Shown: positions 23,465 through 35,300 of the stretch, piece by piece | How the letters are laid out: the number at the start of each line of letters is the position of its first letter | Numbering within the stretch: the first letter of the stretch is position 1 | Assembly (NCBI GenBank): GCA_020736575.1 | Contig: JAGPYM010000007.1 | Coordinates: forward strand, 1,240,001 to 1,304,000 | DNA from: Thelonectria olida | Lineage: Eukaryota; Ascomycota; Sordariomycetes; Hypocreales; Nectriaceae | Direction of reading: 5' to 3' | DNA: 64,000 nt | Notes under the pieces: model-generated | What the model was told of the DNA's origin: nothing | The model's input: only the letters and a program-made list of their open reading frames with translations | Databases searched by the model: none | Translations under genes and position numbers: made by a program

Positions 23465-25989
23465 TCAGATTTCGTTAATTGCCTGCACAGCATCCCCAAT
23501 GGCAATTCCCAGTGTCTGCCTGCGGTGCATGCCCAGCGCCTCTGGGCTTGGGACGTGGCATACATGGGTACCGAAGAAAACCTTCCCATCAAACCTCCTC
23601 GTTCTCGACAAAGTGACAAACGGCTCGTTGCTCTTTGTTGCTGTTTGCTGGTTGATACACACCATATGGCACCTCTGGCACGACCCCATCGTCTCAAACT
23701 CCTGCCCGCCAATTCTCAATCTGTCCCAGAAGTCCTCAGAATATGGAAGGGACTCGGAAGTCCGGTTCTTGGACCCAACGACAATGTTTGCGCGGAACAC
23801 GTCTGGCGAAGCCGGCTTCCCACCTCTGGTTACGATTTCACGGTTCAAAGCACTCAGACTTGCCGAGTTGATGAGGAGCATCGGACTCTCGTTTGACAAC
23901 AGGATCTTCCGCCGTTTGGCTTCGGGATTCAATCCATGCGGAGTAGCTGGCGTCTTCACACAGTTTACTGCCTCGCGCTTTGGCGCATGATCGGATCGAT
24001 GCTTCTTGTGCGCTTTAGCGTAACGCATGCTTTTCCCGTCACCTCCCGCTGGGAAACGAGCCAGCACGCATTGCACGCCGAGGATGTTGGAGAAGAAGTC
24101 GTTCATGTCGGTGCAGACGTATCGTTGAGCCGAGATTTCCTGGCCGCATACTCGTGATGGCGTGTTTTTCATTGTTACCGTCGGGTGAAGTAACGCTTCC
24201 TCTTCTGATAACGGGATCGATATTGAAGCCTCGACATTGCTTGGAGGCCAGCCTTGAAACGTTACAACTAACATGCCGGTCTCGAGGTTGATATGTGGGC
24301 GTAAGAGTGCCATGAGAGGATATCGCTTTTGGCTCAAGACTTGACCTGATGCAGAATGTATCAAGCACCACTCTCTATCCCAGGCCAGTCCTTCCGGCTT
24401 GACTTCCCATCGCTGGCCCTTGGGGACGTGGAAGCCACCACAGCTCTTGATTGGATAGACGACAATATCTTCAACATGCATATCCGAAGCCTCATTTGTC
24501 AGAAACGCGTCATCGACTCGATTCACCTCGGCTACTTGGCTGGTCTGGTAGAATTCGCTGACGAAGGCAAGAAACATGTCTACATCCTTGACAGTGCTTA
24601 GTGCCCCAAGGCTGACTCGAATGACTCCAGTTGGCTTGCCATTGCGAATGTCATTCTCGTCGCCGCAACGAAAGCCGGCGGAGAAGTTCTTCTTCATCTC
24701 CCAAGGTTCCAGTTCAAGCGCTGCTGCAACGCCTCCGGGGTTGCACAAACCTCCAGTCCGCGTGTGAAAACCACGAACGCTGGCGAGCTTGTCGAACTCG
24801 GTCAGGCTGACCCAAGATCCAGAGCACATGCGCAAGTTGAAAGCGATAACAGGTCCCATTCCTAAACTCGCGTCCACGTCATTCTCTTTCGGCGAATACA
24901 GCACACATACTCGTTCTCCGTTGCCGTGCCGTAAGCTTGCGAGGCCAGCCCGTAACCTCTGGGTCAGGTAAGTGGTGTGCTTCGATATATCCACCATCGA
25001 GCCAAACAATCGCTTGTGAACATCGAATGCCGCACCCAGAGCAATGATGCTGTCGATCGGCAACGTGCCGTCTTCAAGGGAAGCATGAAGACTCTGCGAT
25101 TTTCGCGCGTGCCATTGCTCCCTGCCACATAAAACCATGTCAACAGTGCCGCCTCCGAAATATTTTCGATGCTGGAAGACGGATGCCGCTTTGCGTCGTA
25201 CTATCAAGGCGCCGCAGTGAGGGAAGCCAAATATCTTGTAGAAACTGAGTACGGTAAAGTCTGGGGCTGACTCGGCATGGCTGAGATCTAGAGGGGACGT
25301 TGCAACATATGCAGCAGCATCTAACAAGGTGTAACATCTATTAGAAGATGAAGTGTGGCGGGATCGCATCTTGTGACTCCAATCTAGGGGGAACCGTCGT
25401 CCATCCATGTTTGACTGAGCTGGGTATGCGAATAGGGTCGTCCGGCGGGTTCCGATGCCGTTTAGCAAGGTGCTGTCCCCCATCCAGTTTTGTATGGCCT
25501 TGTCATCAACACACAAGGAATCGGAAGCCTCTTGTCTGACACCAACGAGACTGGTATGACAAGCTTGATGATACAAATAGTCAAAGCCATCTGGACAGGC
25601 TCGAAGCGCTTCAGAGACGAGCTTAACGCCGGCCGTTGCATTTGCCACGAATACAACGTCAAATTTCGAGGGATCTGCATTGAAGAAGCGGAGAACGCGC
25701 TCTCGAACTTGCTCTATACGAGTGGTTGAAAAGTTGGATGACGGGGAGGCGGAATGAGGATTGCCATAGAGAGAAGCAGTCATGTCTGCTGTGAATTTCT
25801 CCAACAGAGATTTGGCGTACAACGTCGTTGCTGCATGGTCAAGATATATTTGATCTAATACAAAGGTTAATAAGATAAATAAGAGTACGAATGTAAGGTC
25901 TGAAGGGGCTGACCTCTCAGCATGGGATATTCATCGTCTCGGAATGACTCAATTCGGTCGTTGTATGCTCTGGCTCCGCCTGTCGTCAT
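23465..25989 (-). CDS. hxB: Molybdenum cofactor sulfurase
   Basis: Exon 1 is 25989-25914 (MTTGGARAYNDRIE..YPML) and exon 2 25854-23465, giving 821 residues, the normal size. The first ~450 residues are a class V aminotransferase/NifS-like cysteine desulfurase. IYLDHAATTLYAK lies at the start, the PLP lysine is K232 in SFYKIFGFPHCG, and the persulfide-carrying cysteine is C396 in TGGLCNPGG. Residues ~455-600 are the MOSC N-terminal beta-barrel (VEDIVVYPIKSCGGF), and ~640-821 the MOSC domain (RANIVVGS, GSCQRCHMVCI). It transfers sulfur to molybdenum cofactor, activating xanthine dehydrogenase-family enzymes. One such enzyme is transcribed divergently from the same 1.4-kb intergenic region, a direct functional link. 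The donor of the single intron (GTCAGC) is slightly off consensus. Confidence 0.95.
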
Positions 25990-27371
25990 TCTCAGTTATG
26001 AAGACAGAAAAGTTCTTCGATAGACTCGACGGATCCGATGTGGCCTTCAGGGTGGTGCTCGAGCCTGAAACGAAGTGGTTGCTGGGTATGATTGTCGCAG
26101 CTGGTGAGGAGCGTCTAAGGGGTAGTTCACAGTTGTCTTAGCCAAAGATATGGCCAGAAGTGGTTGCTGAATAAAGCCATAACACAAGGCCCACTGTAGA
26201 TGCGTCTTTGGCCATTCCCATCTTGCATTGTTAGAGTAGGTTAGCTACCTATTCTAGTATCGATGAGCTCAAGTTGCATCCCAATTATGGCCTCGAAAGT
26301 GGCACCGCGTTGTTGGGCTCCCCCCACCTTTGACGACCTTGGGGACGACAGATATGTCAGCCCCATCTTAGATCGAGAGTGGGCGGTGCCTCGGGAAGCA
26401 TCGCTGCAAGATAAGCCTGCTGCAAGATAGATTGCCGAAGCCCATTTCTTGTGATGAACGGCGGGACTGGATGGCCAGCGCGAACTGACGAGCTTATAAG
26501 CTTCTCACCGGCACCACGAATGTCGCAATATGTTGCAAGCGCATGGTCGAGTTTGGTCACGATCCAATATCGCTTTCAGGCACCTGTGCTGCCCATCCGA
26601 CATTATGACCGAGATATACCGTCAATACCCAGCCAATGTGAGAGGCGGCGGTGGCTAGAGCCTTTACTGGCTGGCCCAGCAGCAGCCATTACCTCATGCC
26701 GGATCAAGCTTACCGGCATTGGTGTCGCCCTTGCGTCCACATGTTGCATTCACCACCATGTAATGCGGGGTAGTCGGATGCCCCCCGGCTTGGTATCATT
26801 CGTCCCATATGCTGTGTTCCTCTGTGAGAGGAGGGGAAAGTGGGAGGTTCCTTTCCTAGCAATGCTTAGGCTGATCCGGGTATCTGCTCGCTATCGCCCC
26901 AAGTACACGAAGCGAGTCGAGGAATGGGGTGCGACTGTAAGAGTGGGAGGATGTCTCACTAATATTCCACGGTGGCGTCGAGGACTAGCTCTCTTTTCTC
27001 ACCCTTCAGCGGCAAACAATGCCGAGTAAGCACAGGCAAAGCGGTAGTTAACGTTGGCATTACTTAATCCAGGACATCGCCTCCATTTACGATGCTTCGT
27101 TCTTGTCTTGCTCCCAGAGAGTGGGGGTGGGTGCTCGACTTGCAGACGCCCGTCGACATACCAGACTGCTATCATCAGTGAGCGGGGGAATCGCATATCC
27201 CCAAGAGAAAAGGCATCTATTCGTTTACATTGATTATAACTTCCCGTCATTTCTTAATTCCATTCTGCAAGGGTCGTCTCATGGGTTTTGGGAATCGCAT
27301 TGGCATTTGAGCACAACCAGACCTACCTTTGTCGACATTGAAAGCACCAACGCGACGCCTAAAGAGCCAAG
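25990..27371. promoter_or_regulatory. Shared promoter of sulfurase and molybdo-hydroxylase
   Basis: This 1382-base gap separates the divergent start codons. HGATAR motifs, the binding site of nitrogen GATA activators such as AreA, occur as AGATAA at 26409-26414, AGATAG at 26425-26430 and, on the other strand, CTATCA at 27169-27174. I searched by eye for the purine-regulator site TCGG-N6-CCGA and found no exact copy; the nearest (26774 onward) mismatches in spacing and half-site. Open frames here lack protein character. A nitrogen-controlled bidirectional promoter is the inference. Confidence 0.5.
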
Positions 27372-30300
27372 ATGCCTTCCAGAGTCGACGTCGTAAATTC
27401 CGTCGAGAAGCTCGACTTTGACTCGCCCATCGTCAAATCAGTCTATAAAAAGTCGGAGCTGAACTTCCATGTCAATGGCCGTCCGGTGAGAATCGTCAAC
27501 CCCGACCCCGACTGGATACTGCTGGACTGGATTCGATCTCGAGATGGCCTCAAGGGTACTAAACTTGGATGTGGCGAAGGAGGCTGCGGCGCTTGTACCG
27601 TTGTGCTACAGAAACTTGGCCCGGGAAACCAGGTCCAGCATGCCGCCATCAATGCTTGCCTCTTCCCATTAATTGGAGTGGATGGCAAGAGTCTTATCAC
27701 CATTGAGAGACTCGGCACTGTAGACCATCCACATCCGCTACAGGAGAGAATTGCCAAGATGCAGTAAGTCAAACAACACGTCTTGTCCAAGGACGCAACA
27801 GCTCACCATCGCAGTGGGACGCAATGTGGCTTCTGCACTCCAGGCATCGTCATGAGCCTGTACGCCCTTATCAGGAATTCCTTCAGAGATGGGAAATTCC
27901 ACCTCACGAGTTCTGACGTTGAGCTGCAAGGCCATCTTGACGGCAACCTATGCAGATGTGTAATGCCCCAGATACTCAAAAAGATATGAGCTACAGCTAA
28001 ATCCCATGCAGACCGGATACAAACCAATCCTCGAGGCGGCAAGAACGTTCATTTTGGAGGACCTACGAGGCCAAATCGTGCAAGACACATCATCATCGGA
28101 TGGCGAAACCGACGCCGACCTACAGGACTTCACAAGCGCCCGCGCGACAACCAGTTCAGGATCGTGCGGCCGGCCGGGTGGTTGTTGTCGAGACGGAGTC
28201 CAGCCATCGCCTTGCACATCATCGGAAGGTGACGATTCGTCTACATCCTCTGAGACAACTCGACGAACATCTCTAGACAGCGACAGCAAGCAGAAACTCG
28301 GAGATTCCTTCTTGCCCTATGATCCAGCGACTGAACCCATATTCCCCCCCTCATTACGGAAGTACCAGCCAGAACCGATCTGCTACGGCAACGACAGAAA
28401 GATGTGGCTCAAGCCAACCACGCTCCAACAGCTGCTCGAGTTGAAGAGTGCGTGGCCATCGGCCAAGATCATTGGAGGCGCCAGTGAAACGCAGATCGAA
28501 GTTCGCTTCAAGAAGACGGATTTTCGAGTCTCCATCTACGCATCTGACATTGCAGAGCTGAACACGCTTCCTCTCCCAGAGACAGATGCGGAGCTCCATC
28601 GTCTTACGGAGCTTCGGATCCCGGGGAATCTCCCCCTATCAGACGTTGAAAGAATTTCTGCAAACATCTACGCGAAACTCGGTCCACGTGCTTTTGCCCT
28701 CGAAGCACTTCGGAAGCAGCTTCGATACTTTGCTGGCCGACAAATCCGGAACGTGGCAAGCTTGGCTGGGAATATCGCTACAGCAAGCCCAATCTCGGAC
28801 TCGGCGCCTGTTCTGCTGGCTGCGCAAGCAAGGCTTGTCGTGCAAACCCTGCAACGCGGCTCCTTTGAAATTCCTCTCTCATCATTCTTTCTCGGATACA
28901 GGAAGACTGCGCTTCCTGGAGACGGTGTCATCACTCACATTGTCGTTCCGCTGGCCACTGAAGGCACTCCTGAGGTGACCAAGGCATACAAGCAAGCCAA
29001 GAGAAAAGATGACGATATTGCAATTGTCACCTCGGGACTACGGGTGAGTTTGACCAAGGACGGTCTCGTTGAATCGTGCAGTTTTGCCTATGGAGGCATG
29101 GCCCCAACGACTGTTCTAGCCCACAAGACACAACAAGCCGTCTTGGGCAAGCGGTGGGTGGATGGCCAAACACTCGAGTGTGCCTTGGGTGCCCTCCTAG
29201 AGGATTTTGATCTATCCTATGGTGTCCCAGGAGGGATGGCCCATTATCGAAAGGGTAAGTTTCCCAATATTCTCTCCAAGCATGACCTAATAGCTGCGTA
29301 GTTTTGACCTTGTCTATGTTCTTCCGTTTCTGGCACGAAGCCATAGCCGAATTGAATCTCGGAGAAGTCGATGCGGAAATCATTAGAGAAATTCACCGAG
29401 ACATCTCATCTGGCGACCGAGCTCATATTCTAGAGTCTTCGAAAACAGTTGTTGGGAGAGCAATCCCACATCTGTCAGCACTGAAGCACTGTACCGGCGA
29501 AGCAGAGTACGTTGACGACATGCCACTGCAAAGGAACGAGCTGGTTGGTGCCTTGGTCACATCCAAGATGGCCCACGCAGAGATTCTTGATGTCGACTGG
29601 ACCGCGGCCATGGAAATGCCTGGAGTTGTCGGCTACCTAGACAAGAACAGTCCACCCCAGGGAAACAACTTGTGGGGTCCTATTGCCATAGACGAGCCCC
29701 TATTTGCGGATGGAGAAGTCCAGTCGTTTGGCCAGGTCATTGGAATGGTGTATGCTGAAACGGCTCTGCAAGCTCAGGCGGCAGCGGCCAAGGTTCATGT
29801 GTCGTACAAGGCACGACCAGCTATACTGACGATTGATGAAGCCATCAAGGCCGGAAGCTTCTTTAAGCATGGGAAACAGCTTAAAAAAGGAGCGGCGGTT
29901 GATGGAAGCCTTGATGAGACTTTTGACAAGTGCGAGCACGTGTTTGAAGGAACGACGAGACTCGGAGGCCAAGAACACTTTTATCTCGAGACAAACGCTG
30001 CGCTCGCCATTCCGCATACGGAGGATGGATCCATGGAGGTTTACACTTCGTCACAGAACTTGGCAGAAAACCAGGTTTTCGTTGCGCAGGTCCTTGGAGT
30101 CCCCATGAGCCGCGTCAACATGAGGGTTCGTCGGATTGGCGGTGCGTACGGCGGCAAGGAGTCGAGGAGTACTCCCATCACCTGCATGGTTGCACTCGCG
30201 GCCAGAAAGGAACGGCGACCAATTCGACTCATGCTCAACCGCGATGAAGACATGGGATTCAGCGGCCAGAGGCACCCGTTCAAGTGCAAATGGAGAGTGG

Positions 30301-32113
30301 GCACGGATGGCGAAGGCAGGATCATGTGTCTCGAAGCCGACGTCTACAACAATGCTGGGTACACACTTGACATGAGTGGTGCGGTCATGTAAGCTACTCT
30401 CATCTCATGTATATACTTCCTTGGGATATCGGATGCTAACTTGGATGACTAGGGATCGTGCTTGCACCCACATCGACAACTGCTACTACATCCCCAATGC
30501 GTGGATCCGTGGATGGCTCTGCAAGACAAACACCGTCACTAACACGGCCTTCCGCGGGTTCGGAGGGCCCCAAGGGATGTACTTTACTGAGTCGTTCATG
30601 AATGCCATTGCCGAGGGCCTCAACATCGACATTGACGAGCTACGACTCCGAAACCTCTACAAAGTCGGCCAACTAACACCTTTCCTGCAAGAAATCACCG
30701 ATGACTTTCACATTGAGACTATGCTCGAGCAATTAACGGCCAACGCGGATTATGAAAACAGAAAAGCTGCCGTTTCTGCGTTCAACCTTGAGAACCGGTT
30801 TAAGAAACGCGGCATCTGCAAAATCCCAACCAAGTTTGGACTGAGGCAAGTTCCAACAGTTCCGGTGTGAGAAACACAAGCTGACACGTCCATAGTTTCG
30901 CGACAGCGCTGCATCTGAACCAAGCTGCCGCCTACGTCAGGATCTACGAGGATGGGTCGGTACTGTTGCACCACGGAGGCACTGAGATGGGCCAAGGCCT
31001 CTACACCAAAATGTGCCAAGTCGCCGCCGAGGAGCTGAGAGTCAGCGTCGATGAGATCTTCAACAAGGACTCGCAATCAGATCAAATCGCGAATGCCTCG
31101 CCCACTGCAGCGTCTTCGGGAACAGACCTGAACGGCATGGCGGTGAAGAATGCGTGTGAACAGCTCAACGAACGGTTGGCACCGTACAGAGAAAAGTATG
31201 GCATGGACGCGCCGTTGTCAAAAATTGCGCATGCGGCGTACCGAGACAGAGTTAATCTTGCAGCGAATGGATTCTGGAAGATGCCGCGGGTGGGTTTTGA
31301 ATGGGGGAATTACAAAGATCCTCTGCCGATGTAAGTGGACCGCAGTTGTTGTTGATGGCTGATATTAACCGTTTGATAGGTATTACTATTGGACCCAGGG
31401 AGTGTGAGTTGGATCTAAACATCAAAGCATTGCAGGAATGAATGATTGACACTGAGCAGTGCGATAACAGAGGTCGAACTGGACCTGTTGACTGGTGACC
31501 ACACAGTTCTCCGAACTGATATCATGATGGTAAGCCAGCTATGCCACCCTCGAGACAACTTGGCTAACGAGAAAGGATGTCGGCCGATCCATCAACCCGG
31601 CAATCGACTACGGCCAAATAGAAGGAGCCTTTGTCCAAGGCCAAGGCCTATTCACCATGGAAGAGTCATTGTGGACGCGGACCGGCGAACACTTCACGCG
31701 AGGACCAGGAACCTACAAGATTCCAGGTACGAAGCGCCCTATTTCTCCATCCTCAACTAGCATCCGCTAACGGTTGACAAACAGGCTTCTCGGACATCCC
31801 TCAAGTCTTCAACGTGTCAATGCTGCAACAAGATTCAGAGGGCAAACCGATCAGCTGGAAAAATCTGCGATCGATCCAGAGCAGCAAGGGAATAGGGGAA
31901 CCTCCTCTGTTCCTAGGTTCCACCGTGTTTTTCGCGCTGAGGGAGGCAGTCAAGGCGGCAAGGAATATGAACAAGGTCACAGACAAGCTGGTTCTCAACG
32001 CACCCGGCACAGCAGAGAAATTGCGGCTGGCTGTGGGAGATGACCTGCTCGCGCGGGCTTCGGTTGTGCCTAAGGAGGGAGAGACGAACTTTTTTGTGAG
32101 AATCGAGGGTTAG
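27372..32113 (+). CDS. Xanthine dehydrogenase-family molybdo-hydroxylase
   Basis: Ten exons encode 1422 residues: 27372-27763, 27815-27959, 28012-29254, 29302-30388, 30453-30845, 30896-31330, 31380-31403, 31460-31529, 31576-31726 and 31785-32113. Domain order is that of XDH. First comes a plant-type 2Fe-2S (C67, C72, C75), then a second 2Fe-2S (C135, C138, C177, C179). A low-complexity linker leads to the FAD domain ([12 protein letters not shown] ~332) and the two molybdopterin domains. By bovine numbering Gln767, Glu802, Arg880, Arg912, Phe914 and Glu1261 correspond to Q845, E880, R958, R990, F992 and E1352, all present. Pocket differences are Tyr for Phe798 (GGAYGGKE) and [10 protein letters not shown] after the conserved Phe1009 position. 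It is either purine-pathway HxA or the related nicotinate hydroxylase HxnS; I cannot decide. One intron is GC-AG and one exon is 24 nt. Confidence 0.9.
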
Positions 32114-32341
32114 AAAGTAGCCAAGATTAAAGAAGATTATACCGCTCAGTTAATAATCAAGAGTGAAGGCCGACAGCCGTTGCATGCGAGGAAGAGCCCG
32201 GCGTCTGATAGCACAGGATGATCACATGATGTGAGGAAGAAGCATGTTAGCCACAGGGAAGGATATCAACGAACTCTCAAGAATTTTCAATTATTCTACT
32301 TTGATATATTCCAACAGTGTTCTCCTCTATCTTCAGCAAGT

Positions 32342-35300
32342 CTAAGCGCGGGATGCTGCTGGCACGACCGACCAAGTTTCCGCCGTAAAGGCCAATTCTC
32401 TCCCCCTCATGCTCTCAGGGTCTACCAACACCTTCACGCCAATCGAGTCTTGACCGACGTTATAGACTCTGAAAATTACATATACCCGATCAAAACTCGC
32501 AGCGGCCCCTGCTCTGCTTTGAGAGTAATCCTGCATCTGGAGGTATGTTAACCACTGTCAAGATACCGCACGAACGCACTGATGCTACTTACCCTCCGAT
32601 ACTGAGCTTTGCTCATATAAAACGGCGTTTCAAAAGGTCCGGTAGTCGACTTGACCTCGATGAAAAACTCTGGTCTCGCTTGCCGCACTCTATCAGCGTC
32701 CCACGTGTCCATATGCCCTGCGTCGGCTAACAGCGACGTGAGGGCTCCTGATACATCCTGGTACGTGATGTCTGCCGTTTCCCTGCCGCTCCATGGGCTC
32801 ATGTCGTTGTAGTCCGGATGACTGGTCACATAGCTGCGAATGTTACTCTTCCAATTATTTCTGCCAAAGGCCGGCAGCTCTGGGTCGAGGTGGCTGAGTA
32901 GCTCGAAGACCTGAACAAAATGATTAGAACGAGGGTGTTGACCGATCCTGGGGTAGACTCACAAAAAGCTCGCCAGCTGCTCCGATTCTCTTGTCGCGCT
33001 CTATTCGGTCGGCGGATCGCAGGATGAACGGCGAGTTTGGGTTCAAATCTTCTCCCGAGAATTCTTCCAAGGCTGCTTGAACACCAGACATGTCAAAGGC
33101 GCCTCGAGACGGGATGCGGGACTGTCTGGCAGCCGCAATGACTCGGTTGAGAAGACCCAAGTAATTCGATTCTTCCAATGAGCTGATAACGGGTCGTGGG
33201 GATAGTATCTCTTGAGAAGGAGGGGTTGGATGATTTGAGGCAGGTATATGCTCTGGGCTTGCAGTGACGCCTCCTTGCTGCATAGTTGTTGGGTGAGGGG
33301 TGTTTGCATCAGGCCGCGATACTCGAGTCAAAGGCTCAGATCCTGGCCGAGCTCTCAAAGGTGCGCTTTGTCTAGCGACAAAAACGACATCGTCAAGATC
33401 ATCCAACTCGGAAGGTGGAGAGTCGAATGAGACCGACCGAATCGTGGTGTCGTTCTCAGTCTCGTTTCCAGTGGCGTTATCCAGACCATCGTGGGAGATC
33501 AGTTCTGCTCTGCTTGATCTATCCACCTGTGTGATGCCGAGACCATCACGCTGAGGACCGGAGGGTACTACCTCGCTAGGCTCGCCTTCATCATTGTACA
33601 CAGTCTCTTCCTCGTCGCTTCCCGCCTCTTCCTCTTCCTCTTCTTCACACGGTATGGAGACGGGGGGAATACCGGCTTCCTCCAAGATACCGGCCACTGC
33701 GTAAGGACTTGCCGTCAAGACGGCTTGCACGACCTTGATGCCATGTGCGGACAGTGGCGTTCTCGGATACGACATCATCCAGGCAAACAAGTGCTGCGGA
33801 AGCTTACTATAGAAGCATGCCTCGCGGTCCTTCTTCCGTCGGGGCACAAAGACCTTGAGCACATCCGAAGCGTCGTCAATCTGTAGGGCTATGCCGTGGT
33901 CCTTTTTAACAGTTATTGGCGGACCCTCTTGCGGGAGGCTAGGGAGGATAAGTTGTGTGGTTATCCTGCCCGTCTCGAATGTCTCGCAGTTGCGCAGGAG
34001 GCTGTAGAAGGCTTCCTCGTTATCGGCCGCTTCAGGACTGCCAAATGCTACAGCGATACTACGATAGGTCAGTATACGCAAGGAGCGCGCTGATCATCGT
34101 CTACTTACCGAAGTAGAGCGTGAGCTCTGCCTCTAATCTCACGATCCGGTTGCGAGATGGGTCGAGTGGTTTCCCTGTCAGCTGAGAAGATTTCTTTGAC
34201 TGCCCTTGAGAGGTATCTTCCTTCAAGCCCTACCCACTCGACAAAGTTTTGAATACGGCGAAGCTGATCTAGAGGAAAGTCTAGAAAGCCAACTCTGCCC
34301 TCAAAATCTGCCGCAAGGGTGCTGCGGTCGGCAATGACGAAGGCAGACGAACCAGCGACAAGTTGAGGGTCGCGACCGGGAAATCTAACGGGGAAGATTG
34401 CGTTCATTCGGACCGGGCCTGGGTCCATCGGCTTGCCTTCACTCGATAAACGCGCGCTGAACTCGACCAGATCCTGTCTGACCTCCTCCACCGACATATT
34501 CCCCTTCTGATCCTTCAGCTTGTCGTAGAGCATTTCAATCGTCATCTCTTGAACTCCCAAAGTCTTCAGGAAAAAAGACTCGAGCTCGTCGAAATCATGT
34601 CCGTTGTTCAATATTGTCTTCCCGGGAATTCGCGTCGCGCTCGACCAGATGCAATTCGAAAGCGTGTTCCAAGTTGGGGGGTCGTAAGCAAATCTGCATA
34701 TGAGTTTCTCAGAATTGAAAATGCGCCTATTGGTACGTTAACAATATTCTTCGGTACCTAAAGAGTAGGGGCTATCTCACCTTAGTTTGAGGATATCTGA
34801 GTCGTCCACGGAAATCTCATCGAGGCACTTGTAGAGGGCGATGATTGTATCGAAGACTTCGAAGTCATGAGAGCTTGTGGAAGCAAGGGCTCGAATCTCA
34901 TCGAGAATATGTTCCCAATTCCACATCTTCACACCGAGTGTTTCTAGGAAGAAGCTAGACAAGTGAGAGTAGTCCTGTTCCAGTTGACCGAACCTCTGAG
35001 AATAGAGAAGCTCCAAGTCTTTCTTAGTTGTCATCGTCACCGGGGGTCTGCCCCAGACGCACTCCTCAGGACAACGCCAATCATTATCCTCGGTTGGGCC
35101 CCCAGGAACGTATATAACGTATTCTAGCTCGGCGTTGCTATTTTAGGTCAGAACAGTATCGATTTCTCACCCAAGCGGAAGCGTCCAGATATCAATCTTG
35201 AAAGATATACCCTTGGGAATGGGGCTACTCACCGAACTTGTTCCCTGGCGGCAGTGACATCGGCAGATTCGCGAATCTTCGCTTCAAGGAAACAGTAAAG

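Noticed and set aside
26451..27029. 192-codon plus-strand frame in the sulfurase/hydroxylase gap
   Set aside because: No family features, Cys/Arg/Trp-scattered composition, and no promoter or intron context; treated as intergenic.
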